64,000 bases of DNA from Sclerurus mexicanus (lineage: Eukaryota; Chordata; Aves; Passeriformes; Furnariidae), in NCBI GenBank assembly GCA_013396755.1, contig VWZF01001843.1:372001-436000 (forward strand), written 5' to 3'. The notes beneath the pieces were generated by a model that was given only the letters and a program-made list of their open reading frames with translations, did not search any database and was not told the DNA's origin. Shown piece by piece: positions 13,439-24,333 of this stretch; positions within the stretch are counted from its first letter, which is position 1, and each line of letters opens with the position of its first letter. The position numbers and the translations under genes are program-made.

Positions 13439-13460
13439 GGGAGGGAGGGCAGTGCTGGGG
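13439..13460 (+). other. Putative G-quadruplex motif
   Basis: G runs of 3, 3, 3 and 4 with loops of 1, 1 and 7 bases, within the GC-rich part of the intron between the two exons. Confidence 0.5.
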
Positions 13461-15561
13461 CACACTGGTGTGGGCACTGCTGTGCTCACTAACAGCATCT
13501 GGGGTGTCAGGAGGGTGGCACCTGTCCCCAAGCCCAGCACAGCAGAGCCTGGGCCTCTGCGTCCTGGGTGTCCATAGCTGCTCCTCTTCTGCCCTCCGTT
13601 GTTCCTGTTGCCCCTTCTGCAAAGGTCCTGCTCCATTTTTTACCTGATTTTAATGAATGTTTCTCATTTTCCCCTCTTGTTTCTGCTTGCATTAATTTTC
13701 TCTATCCATACTCTTTTAACAACTCTCATGTGCCAACGCCTCCACAACACGTTGCTTCTCTGTGGTCAGTGCCAACCATGGCAGAAGGAGAAGGGAGTCC
13801 TGAGCCAGAGGGTTGAATTTCAACTCAACTCAATGGGAACTCTTCTTGTTAGAGACCATTCCTCATTAGACACCATCCTCAGCAGAGAGAGCAAACGAAG
13901 GAGGGACTCCAGGGGGGCAATCTGTCTACTGGGAAACTAGCTGGATCTCCAAGGCAGATCAGATACTACATTCCCCTTCCTTAATTCATCCTCTCCCTCA
14001 TTCTCCTGTCCTACTTTTTGTATTCATGAGGCATTCTCAAACTGGACAACACACTTGGTCCAGGAGTTGTTCTTCAGATGCTGAGATGGGGCTCATTTCT
14101 GCCAAGCATAGTCTGAATCCACATGGTGCCCCACAGCTCGGGCTGCCAACCGCTCCCACCTGTGACCAAGTGGGTATTTTGGTGGCAGAGTGATGAAGCA
14201 GGTGAAAAGCAGATGCATGAGAGTGCTTTGTAGCACTGGACAAGGCACAAAAAGTGATGGCTGAGCTCTGTCTCACACACACACGTCATTTCAAGTTGGA
14301 AAACACACGAGTGGAAGGTCAGTGAGCATCACCTGGGCCACGGGACCTGTGCCAGACATGGGTCACGCCCAGGTATTCAAATGGAAGCTGGCGGCTAGCT
14401 GAAGAGACAGTTAAGAAACATTTACAGAGCTGGTTTGAGATATTTACATTTTCCCCAAGAGGGAGAACACGACAGGAGTGAAGAAGGAATAAATAAAATC
14501 AAATGAAATACCTTGCAAAGGATTCTGACAAATTAATACAGGTAGCCTGCTAATCTCTAGCTGATGAATCGCTCTGCTGTACAGCAGCCAAGGAGCTGGC
14601 TCGATATCCTTTAACAAACAGTGTTTAAAAGTATGACGACTATTGCTATCATATTCAGCAGCAGCTACCACAGGTCTCTGAGGTTTTCCTACTGACACTT
14701 TCCAGTGTAAATGTAGGCGCTGGCATACAAATGATTCGGTATCATGATTATTGATTACACTGGAGGCTGGTGGTATCTGAAGGTAGTTAGTCAAAGTCAA
14801 CACAGTGAATGGTGTTAAATATGAATATTACTTATGCACTAATACTACTAATACAAATATACATTATCAATCAGTGACAAGGCCTTTAAGCAATAAGCAT
14901 ACACTGCCATGCCTAATTTGTGTGCTCTTAATTGTGATTAAAAGTTCAATTTAGAGCACTGTGACACAAATGGCTGGCATTACTCAACACGGTTCAAAAT
15001 ACTGGAATTAGGTCTTGTGTCCCCTAATTTCTAGTAACCTTTGTCTCTTGGCATTGAAACAACTCCTTCTCAGTCTATAACCCACTTGTTCTGCTCCAGC
15101 CATTTCTGAGGCAGCATTTCATCAGGCTGATGCTGAAGGCACACACATGTGTCTGGGACTGGATTAGGAATTACTTCAAAGTTTCCCTATAATGCACATT
15201 ACTTGAGTATCATAAGCAATGACTACTTACTGACATGTTTATGCTGATGTCTTTTGAAAACAGAGCTTGAAACAGAGTCTTGGAAAACTAACCTACCAAT
15301 TTTCTATCCCTTGTACTTGCCAGGCCTAACTGCAGCTTAATATGAAACCGGTGTCTGGATCAGAAAAGACATTCAGAGCCACTAATTCTGTCAGCAGCAC
15401 AAACGGGACTTTGGGAACGCACTTAAATAAGGCCAAGAGAACTCATGCATATTAAATATTACTACCTGCTGAAACTCATTTGGCATGCAAGGAACATCAA
15501 GGGCTGACTGTGAGAAGAGATGCAACACACGCCTGTCGCAGTGAGACAGCACCAAGATGGG

Positions 15562-15621
15562 GGGAATGTGCCCCATGGCTGTGTGTCCCTTGGCTGTGTG
15601 TCCCAAGGCTCTGTGTCCCAG
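15562..15621. repeat. 15-bp minisatellite, about four units
   Basis: Three clear consecutive units, GGCTGTGTGTCCCTT, GGCTGTGTGTCCCAA and GGCTCTGTGTCCCAG (15577-15621), are preceded by a degenerate unit (GGGAATGTGCCCCAT). The 15-bp period is a multiple of three, so every frame through it stays open and gives a repetitive peptide (WDTQPRDTQP on the minus strand). That explains the overlapping open frames here; it is not a gene. Confidence 0.85.
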
Positions 15622-18344
15622 GGTCCATCCCCAGCCATGGGCACTAACGATGCTGGGGCGGCTCCCATGGCATCACTCAATGCCACACGTGCAGTTCTCT
15701 GCCACAAGGTTGTGTTGGTTAAGCGGCTGCAAAGCCTGTTTCATTTTTCTCTGCTCATATTTTCAGCTGACTCTGCGTCTGGGAATGCCTGTGAGGTCCC
15801 TGGAGAGTTTGTGCTCTGGTCTGTAGTGCAGACAAAAACAGACGAGGCCAAAATACAGCTGAACTTGTGATCACTGGTTTGCCAGCACACACAGCACCTG
15901 GACAGGGGCCGTGAGTCCCAGAGGCACATCCATCTCTGCATACATCAAGCTTGGAATGATCCTCCCTAAAAGTTCATGAATGATCTCGAAAACAGGGGAA
16001 GTTCTGCTGCAGAACTCCTGATCTAATTAGAAAAAAATCTGTTTCACCTTAGGGAATGAGGTAGGTTTCATCAGAGAAATGGCTTGCTGAATGTGGGGAG
16101 AGTTAAAACACTAGTATTTTAAAAATGGTAGTCCTGAAGCAATACAGATAATTATGCATAAGAAAATATGTGTTGAGAATGGGGGAATTAATGAAACAGA
16201 ACTCTTCATATGTAGCTCCACAAACACTTGCAAATTATTGTTCTTTTTTTTTTATAATTAGTTTTTGGATTACCTGGGAATGAAAACAGCAAGGACAATA
16301 CTCGACAGTGACAGAGATGTTGAAAAGACTCGATTCTGTTCAGGGCTGCAGAAAACCTGAGGGTGTATAAATGCACCCTGTCACCTTCAGCCAGAGCAAC
16401 AAGCCTGTATTGGACAGAGAGCCCATGAACTGCAGGGTAAGAGGGTCCTGGAGTGGTGTCTTGCAGCTCCATAGACATTTTCTACCCCAGCTGAAGAGTT
16501 AAGTTACTAATCCAAGCTAAAAGAAACTACAGCAGATATCGAACCAATTTAAAGGTGGCCAAGCTCTACAGTTCAGATCCAAGCCTACACCTGAGTCACT
16601 GCTCTTCTAGCACCCAGCCTAGCTCCATGTTGTCTTTCCCTTCAGTTAGAAACCTGGCTACAGAAGTGGCATAAATTCATTGACTTCTTCAGAACTTCCA
16701 CCAGCCAAGACTCTGGACTGTACCTTCTTTCGGGAAGCTGGCCAGATTTTTTCCAGTTGCCAGCATCGTTCACTCCTGCTGCAAGTTTCTGCTCAAGTGT
16801 TTGGGTCATTGCTTTGTTAATGGTGTATTTATAAATGCTTTGTAAAGAGTTAGTAAATGAACAATTAATGGTTCAATAAATCATCAATCCATTGCTACTG
16901 AGGCTGAAGGATCTAAAGGTCACTTACAGCCACAACTTAAAATGTTCTCCATCACCTTCTGTGTTCTGCTAACAAAGGTTTTCTACCACTCACTACTCTT
17001 GTCTGTAAGGTCTCATAACACACTTATCAGTTATTCACTCTCTATAAAATACATCTTCCTGTAACCTTCAGAGTGTGAACCTGCTTATTTACATATGGAT
17101 GTCACTGGTTCAAGGTTTCTGTAAGGAAAAGGCTGGAAATGCTGTGGTATGTTCAAGGCAGTCTCATCCCATCACCTCTGACAAGGCGAGAATTCAATTT
17201 ACTGAATTCACGGTAGCTGGTAGGTACAGTTCACTTTTAGGGGGCGCAGGATTTGTTATGATGGAGGACAAAATCTTTTTCATCTTACGTTTTTGACTGA
17301 GAGTGTCTGATCACAGACATCACAGCGGCTCCATGAAAAGTGTTAACTTGTGTATTGTATTATTGACTAGACTGATAATAACCTGGCACTGCTGAAACAA
17401 TATCAACAACGCTGGGATGACACACACTTTATCTCAAATATTCCTTTTTCAAAACAACCTCTCTTCCTATTTTCCTAGGCACAACAAACAAAATAATTGT
17501 TCTTGTTCACAGAGGACAAAATAATTTTTCTTCAGATCTTTTTTTACCCAGGGGAAATCTCTTTTTCCACCCAGCTAAAGAGGTAATCTATTTTCTTTAT
17601 CCTTCCACCCCAGTCCAGAAGCTGTGTCAACATGGTTAACTGGATACCTGATAAAGCTGACAGAATGTGCATCTCCGATGGCGCTGTTTGGAATATGGTG
17701 TCAGTGGAAGTGACCTGTACCGCTCCACTGACATTAGAGCATCCCTGGAACGGCTATTATGGTGCCAGTGGATGTGGCTAAGGCTGATAGCAATCCAGGA
17801 AACAGCCTTTCACAACCACTCCAGGAGAGAACTAAAGCGTGGATGCAGAAAGTGTCTGAAATTCTGCAGGGCTATCATGCAAGGGGCAACATATTTTTTT
17901 TTAGCAATTTGTGGGACTGTATCTGCTGTGCAATTACGCTGTGCAATAGAGGGGCTAGGATTTATATCTAAACATAACAACCAATTACACTCCAAGCATT
18001 CTGCAGGTAAAGCATTTTATGAACTAGGATAGCATGAGGCACAACTTTTGAGTGTAATTAATCTTAATTAATTCTCTCATATTTAATATTAGCCTATCTG
18101 TGTATTTAAAAACCTATCTGACACACCCCCATCATACTGACTGAACATCTCCCAGAGAATTAAAATGAAAAATGACTATAGCAATTATTTCATGTTTAGC
18201 TGCAGTAATGATTCTTAAATTAGTAATTTCCCAAGACATGCTAATGGAGTGACTGGCTTCTCACGGCTTTGGGTGGTTCAGTATACACATGAATTTGCAT
18301 GGATTTAACAATGTGAAGTTGCACCACTTCAAACAAATGAGTCT

Positions 18345-18460
18345 GTGCCCTGGCCCTGCTGCCACACTGCTGCTGATCCAATCCAGGATGCCACTGGCCT
18401 TCTCGGCCACCTGGACACACACTGGCTCACGTTCCACTGCCACCAACCAACACTTTGCAC
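18345..18460 (-). mobile_element. CR1 LINE fragment from the 3' part of ORF2 (reverse transcriptase reading frame)
   Basis: On the minus strand, the frame at 18437-18348 reads VEREPVCVQVAEKASGIL then DWISSSVAAG. This resembles the CR1 ORF2 C-terminal region (CAQVAKKANGILACIRNSVASR, from memory). The plus-strand DNA (CCAGGATGCCACTGGCCTTC, then TCGGCCACCTGGACACAC) is the reverse complement of the CR1 consensus segment. Similarity extends to about 18460 (minus GCAAAGTGTTGG...GAACGTGAGCCAG). The piece lacks the 3' terminus and its octamers, so it is an internal relic and not functional. It lies 108 nt downstream of the donor of the EC1 exon. Confidence 0.8.
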
Positions 18461-18562
18461 TGGTTTGGCTGATTCGGCACGCCCCTTCTTGAACCCAGCA
18501 AATCTGGTCCATCCAGTTCTGCTTTGAGTTGGTGAACCCAGATAAAACTCCAGATGTTTGAT

Positions 18563-18568
18563 GCTTAC
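18563..18568 (-). other. CDH4: 5' splice donor of the CDH4 EC1 exon
   Basis: The minus strand reads CAC/GTAAGC, a consensus donor. Translation past it (VSIKHLEF) leaves the cadherin family, while splicing to 11089 restores SYH-LRAHAV exactly. Confidence 0.92.
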
Positions 18569-18724
18569 GTGGTAGGAAGCCCTTTCTTCCCTGTCCATCG
18601 GGCGCGTCACATACATCCTGCCAGACACGGGGTCAATGCTGAAGACTTCCATCGGCGGCTGGTCGGCTCCCACTCCAGTGATGCTGTACCTGATATGGAT
18701 CTCTTTGTCCTTATCGGAACGAAT
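18569..18724 (-). CDS. CDH4: R-cadherin (cadherin-4) internal coding exon, EC1 domain (probably exon 5)
   Basis: This 156-nt exon encodes 52 residues, read from the minus strand from IRSDKD to RASYH. R-cadherin is a single-pass plasma-membrane protein that mediates calcium-dependent, homophilic cell-cell adhesion, notably in retina and brain, and links to catenins through its cytoplasmic tail. If the mature protein starts at Asp1-Trp2 as in other type I cadherins, the exon covers about residues 24-75 of EC1. It contains the ADQPP segment and the calcium-ligand motif MDRE, which falls at 66-69 and so gives the expected Asp67 and Glu69. The exon is phase 0 at both ends: it follows CATCCAG at the acceptor and ends TAC-CAC before GTAAGC. 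Its length matches the corresponding exon of type I cadherin genes, from memory. The text KEIHIRYSITGVG and SIDPVSGRMYV fits R-cadherin rather than N-cadherin, which has LSLRYSVTGPG here. It joins in frame to the exon at 10945-11089. No stop, frameshift or missing key residue is seen. The family is certain; CDH4 rather than CDH2 is very likely. Confidence 0.95.
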
Positions 18725-18754
18725 CTGGATGGAATAAAAAAGACAGGAATCCAT
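18725..18754 (-). other. CDH4: 3' splice acceptor and pyrimidine tract for the CDH4 EC1 exon
   Basis: On the minus strand the intron ends with a T-rich tract (CTTTTTTATTCCATCCAG), the AG being at 18726-18725 immediately before ATT CGT TCC (Ile-Arg-Ser). This is the only nearby AG that gives a phase 0 exon matching the cadherin protein from its expected first residue. Confidence 0.9.
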
Positions 18755-21700
18755 AAGTTTTGGGCAAAAGCCATATGGATGTTTAAGCAACTTTAAAGAT
18801 CTGAGCCTGAAAGCTGCACAGATGTAGTACTGCTGTCAATTCTGACAGGGGAGCTGAACACCAAAGGTTTGGCAAAAAGCCACAAAAAGTGTATTCCACA
18901 TAGTTTCAGCTATTTTACCGCTCTTTTATTCATGACGATTCTCTGGAAATCATTGAAATTATGAGTTTTTGACTCAGATGTGAAAGAGCCCAAAATGCAC
19001 AAACCCCACTGTTTACATATTACTGAAACCCTTGTTTTCTAAATGTGTCCAAATTTTTCAGCCATACCCAGAGTCTCCCAGCCATTAATCACTTCTGAAA
19101 ACACTATCTGCAAGGTCCCACATTGTATTCTCAGTCCCTGTGACTGTGCACACAAATACTCCCAGGAAATGCAAAGAACGGGGCTGTTTGCTGGCTCTTT
19201 GTCCAACCCTGCTGGCTTGACAAGGCCAGGCTGGGAATGCCCAGTGGGATGTTACCATTACATGTGATTATTTGTTGAGGAGAATCATGTTTTGGGCATT
19301 GTTTCTGAAAGCCCTTCCCTCCCACACCTTGCAAACAACACTGCAAACCAAGCACAGCACAAAGAGTTCCATGAACCTTGGATACAGAGCCAAGGAAAAA
19401 AAGAAGGGAGGTTAACATGTTGTCCTAGCAACCCTGACTATCTCTTTAAACACAAATTTAATTTTCTGATCAAATGCTGAAAGAAGTTCTTGCAACAGCA
19501 CGACTATTCCCGAAAGAAAGTGCAAGGTACAAATAAATTACCACCCCCTGCACCATCACAAACTGTCTTGGCACTGTAAAAGCAACGTGCATAAATTTTT
19601 CCCTAACAGGTCTATGAATACAACAAAGAAGTGGGAAGGTAATAGATCCCTGGCAGCTGAGTGCATGTTATCACCTGTGTTATGGCAGCTGCACGCTTGA
19701 AGTGCACTCAGTGGAGCGCAGGAGACCCTGTGTCCCCCAAACAGCCCCGATTTGGGGAGCAAAGGTCATTTCCCAAGGGAAGGGGAGGCTTTGCTTGTCA
19801 GACAAAGGAACTGAGAAGGGGCTGTGGCTGCTCTGCACTCCCCCATATGTGACCTACTGCCATCCCTTCCTCTCCTGACGCAGGAGGCTGACAAGGTGCT
19901 GGACGTGATGGTGCTGAGCAGTATCAGATCCCTGGCTCCAAGACTTTGCTCTGATGCTTTTGTCCAGATCATTACCAAGTTTGTACACTGTTTTCTTTGT
20001 ACTGCCTCCACCACACCGTCCATTGCCGTTAACAGCTAATCATGCCAGTTATTACAGGACACTGTCAGGATTGATCTGCACAGAACCTGTGCTGCTGGAG
20101 CTGAAGGTCAGGGAATAGAGACAGTTTCATCTGTCTTTTCTCTAGAGGATTCACTGCTTGTTACACTATTAGCACCAAGGAAGACTGATTGGACTTACAC
20201 TGGCACAGTCACTTAAAAGTGGGACTGGGGACACCGCACGTGTCCTCATGCTGCACACGATGGTTTATACACGTTTTTGTGGGCCTAGTGGGTATTTGTA
20301 ATAGAAAACCCAAGCAGACAGGCATGAATCCAATTTTCATTAGCAAATCTGTGGATGCAGAAAGGTATATTAAAATCAAGCTTTGCTTGCCCAACTGTGG
20401 TTTTAATGACGGCAGCAGAACTCGCCAGCCCAGTACCTGAAGACCACAGTCCCCATTTGCAGAAGGTCAGCTCTGACCCAGCCAGGGGAAAGGGCTGGAA
20501 ACCAAGCCAGTGTCAATGTCTGTGCAAATGCATAGCTCAAGTCAGGGAGCTCAAGATCCAACCTGCTACAACCACATCTATCGCTTAAGGTAAGTGAAAA
20601 TGTAGGAAGACACTACTGAACCTTCGAGCCACGGTGGGGGCCCCATCTTAGAAATTAAAAAGGGTAATGTGGGACACACAGTTGTGTGTCTTCATAAGTG
20701 TCTGTACAGCTCTAATGAATCTGCAATGTACGTTTTTCCTTAACAAGAGCGGAAAAAACCCCCACAACTCAACCAAGGTCTCTGCACTTTTCCTGCCTTT
20801 TTGCTTATTGGAACATGGGACCCAGGAGCGTCTCCCCAGCCCCAGCCTGGCTCAACTGTGGCTGCACTTGAGTACAAACACCAAAGAGCTCATCAGTCTC
20901 TCCGGAGGACCAAAATGGAAGCAGTTTTAACCTGAAGCTCAGAAGGGGAAAGCCTGTTAGTTCCTCGTGGACATTTTTCTGCTCTATTTCCTGTTGCATA
21001 TAGTACCCAGATCCCATTGTGATAGAAGCATTAGAAATGCATAGAGAGAGACAGAAACAGGGAAAAGGAGCCTGGATTTAAATATTCAGTGCTAAAGGCA
21101 CTATATTTTATTTTCAGGAAATGCAGATAAACAGAAGCTCTCGAAGAAAGCTATGTACAGTTTAATAAAGTGTATGCTATAGGATGTCCTTGCAGCACTT
21201 TTATTAGCATTAATAGGGTCTAAGCTGTCTGTATGTAAATCATTGCAGATCTAGGAGATGGAATATATCATAAGACCCACACGACTTACCCAATTATACT
21301 GCGAGAAATCCATGAGCTAATTATACTGCATTGAGCAAAACAAAGAGAGGGGGAAATATGTTGCAAATATTCAGCAATGACTCGTTATTTGCAGTTAATT
21401 GTGATCATAATATAATGGTTTGCCTCTTACCTGTACTTAAATCCATTTCCAGTAAGAATACAAGGGCCTGAACTGTTCAGAAAAAATCATGTAAGAAGTA
21501 GCACTTGTCACAGAAAGTTGCAAAGACCATTGTCAATGAGGCACAGCACGCATTACTACCAGGGAGATATTTATCACACACATGCTTTTTATATTGGAAC
21601 ATATAATTTTAGCACTCTTAATGAGATTTAAAGTAAAAAAAGATTTTTCAGTAATCCTTTAACATTTTGACCAAAGGTTTCATTTGCGTAATTCCCAGGG

Positions 21701-21797
21701 TGCAATTTAGTAAATCTTGTTGAGAAGTTAAGAACATTATCTGAACACAATGAAAGGTTTACTTCTTTTGTTGAAACTATTCCTGGAGCAGTTTACC

Positions 21798-21813
21798 ATA
21801 ATAATAATAATAA
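21798..21813. repeat. (ATA)n trinucleotide microsatellite
   Basis: About five perfect ATA units within AT-rich intron. Confidence 0.85.
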
Positions 21814-24275
21814 GTATAAAAATTCCTCTATTCCCAAGATGCTCACTAAATCAGGAGAAAAAAATTACTGATTGGGGGAATTTGCTGGTTGAGAAGGGAG
21901 TTACTTTTTCCTTCATTTATGCCTGGAAAGTAAGAAGAAGATGGTAACAGATCCATATGATAATCTTCTGACTGGAGAACATACACATGAATTTTCCTTT
22001 CATTTATCTCTCCTTTTATAATGCAGTCAAGAGGTATGCAGGGCTCTGGGTTACAGAACAGATGGCAGAAGGATGGTTTTCCTTAGCTGCATTTATACAT
22101 TTTTTACTCAGAGAACCCTTGGAGCTTTGAGCTTCTCCAGTGCCAGGCATGATACAACTCTGCATATGATGATGTGAGCAGGATGAATGATGATGGCTGA
22201 TGACTGTCATAAGGGGAATTTGCTTGTAAAGCAGCTTTTATGCTCTAAAAAACCCCTCTGGGATGAAGCTTGGAGTGGATTGTTACACTGGTGAGGGAAA
22301 ATGTCCCAGATCAAAAGGCAATTTATGTTGGAAGATGCAATCCCTTGTTCCTATCCTACCTCATGAACACAGGTGGCATTTTCCATGCAGGAAGCCTCAC
22401 CTACTCTGAGAGATACAAATGGACCATCTGGGAAATGTGGGATCAGCCACCAAAGCCCCATAGGGAACGTGCGGCAGAGCCAGGCACTGCACTGGTGTTT
22501 GCCAGCCCTTTGCTTGGCTGTGGCCAGCAAGGACAGGGTGGCCTTGCAGCCCAGCAGGGAGAAGTCTGAGCTCGAAGCATTGATGCATCATCCAAAACAT
22601 GCCTGCAACTCAGAACCAGAACGCCAAGAGTCTGACTCCACCCTTGTTTCTACAGAGGGATCCCAGAAACAGGAGCAATGGTGTGATTTCACAGACAGGT
22701 ATTTTCCACTGCAGGTTCTGATATAGTATGCAAAATGTGTGAAAATGAACATTGCAACGCCTGAGATAATACAGGGCTAAGCCCTCCCGAGCTGCCTTTC
22801 TCCTCTGCAGCAATGTCACATTTAGATAGAAAAGCAGCCTGTGTTTGTAGCACAGGACTGTATCCTGCTTTTAGAGATAACATCTTAGGGTTAGAGCATC
22901 TCCATCATGATTTACTGGGCAGCTAAAGCATTCCCACAAGTTTTACTGGTGGACAGAATTTCAAGTGATGAGCTCCTCTAAGGTATCAGATTTTATCGCT
23001 GGTTTTCTCCTGTCGATCCACATCCTTGTGCTCTCAGAACTTCTCTTTCTTGCTGAGGGGGTTTGAATTACAATCCCTCTCTCTCATCCTGGCTGGTGAC
23101 AGGAACCACCACAGCCCCCTGTAAGGCTCCCGCGCCAGGAGCAGGGATGACACAGACTGTGTGGTCAGCAGATTGGAGGGCACCAGTGAGACTGTAAATG
23201 GAGCATGACACTGCCAGAAAAGAGTGTCCCGATGGAGACTGTTTAGATATCAATAAAGGAAATGCCTGGAGGCCTGGGGGTGTGTAAGGAAAAGCTGAAC
23301 AAACAAGGACAACTACAGAAGACAAGATGTGACTGTAACAATAATACTCCTGTACCTACCAAACTATATTTAAAGAATTTCATGAGCCCTACATGCTCTC
23401 AGTTCTGTCCATCACCATGCAATGGTAATATATAAGTGCCAGGGAATATATCTGGAGAAAGCAAAACAGGACATTTATTCTCTGTTGCATTTTCCTTCCA
23501 CAGAGCAAACTAGAAAATAAATTTTCTTTGATGTTCTCCATCTCGCTCTGTAACATATGGAGTCAAGAATGCCCTTCAAAAAATCCTTAGTTTCCCAAAT
23601 CTCCCATAGAGTACTACGCAACAATTGCACTAATATGACCTGGGGATACTTAGACTTGATTTTTTTGTTTTACAAAATCCATTATAATTATTAATGAACA
23701 CATAAAATAATGTAAATGATAAGCAGTAAGTGCCTTTTATTATTAAGCTCTTAGCTATTTTGCCCATTAAGAAAACCAAATTAAAATAATTGAAGACTAT
23801 AATCTGTCATGCATTCAAAATGCTCCATAGAAATTCAGACAGGCAAACATATTCAAAGCCTTTAAAAGAGCACACTTAAGAGTTAGTCTAAGCATTCCAG
23901 GATTGGCTCATTAATTTTAGTGGAAATATTTTAATTCAGCTACTCTTACTGCTTATTGAAATCTTTGCTAAGGACTTACTTATTTATTTTTAACTGAATT
24001 TGCAATATGTTTAGGACTCATTTGTATAAAAGTTCTTAACTCTTATTTCACAGTTGTGTTAGAAGCCAGTAAAGAGACACATCTTTAGCCCTGTATTTCC
24101 AAACAAATTACTGTGTGTTGCTGAAAGAATCACATATGGTTTCAGTGAAGAGATGAAAAAGTCAAGCAGACAAAAATTAATACAGATTTGGAGACCCACC
24201 CAGGTGAAGGTGACATTTATTAACTTGCCTCCTTTTACCACACTTGCCAATGATCCCAAGCTATGTCCCAGAAGG

Positions 24276-24333
24276 AAAAAAAACACCAAAACCAAAAAAA
24301 CAAAACAAAACAAAAAAAACAAAAACAAAAAAA
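24276..24333. repeat. A-rich (CAAAA)n low-complexity tract
   Basis: Almost pure A interrupted by C (AAAACAAAACAAAAAAAACA). On the gene strand this is a T-rich tract. No retroposed sequence is recognisable 5' of it, so I call it a simple repeat, not a poly(A) tail. Confidence 0.9.

Larger units (their letters stand above)
11090..18568 (-). other. CDH4: Complete CDH4 intron (7,479 nt)
   Basis: This is the whole intron between the two cadherin exons, GT...AG on the minus strand, phase 0. It contains a CpG cluster (11997-12051), two CR1 fragments (12260-12438, 18345-18460), a G-quadruplex motif (13439-13460), a short CA run (14274-14284) and a 15-bp minisatellite (15562-15621). Positions 13380-13580 are locally GC-rich. 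Positions 18050-18245 are AT-rich with repeated TAATTA cores. The rest shows no recognisable gene, RNA or repeat. Open frames of up to about 120 codons in it are unrelated to any family I know. Confidence 0.9.

Noticed and set aside
13313..13636. Several overlapping frames on both strands in a GC-rich stretch
   Set aside because: GC-rich DNA has few stop codons. All frames give low-information Pro/Ala/Gly/Ser-rich text without homology.
15391..15707. Overlapping minus-strand frames with repeated MGHTAKGHT or WDTQPRDTQP peptides
   Set aside because: They are produced by the 15-bp minisatellite, whose period is divisible by three. No gene signal.
24276..24333. A-rich tract considered as the tail of a processed pseudogene
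   Set aside because: The sequence 5' of it does not resemble any mRNA I recognise, the tract is interrupted by C at intervals, and no target-site duplication is visible.
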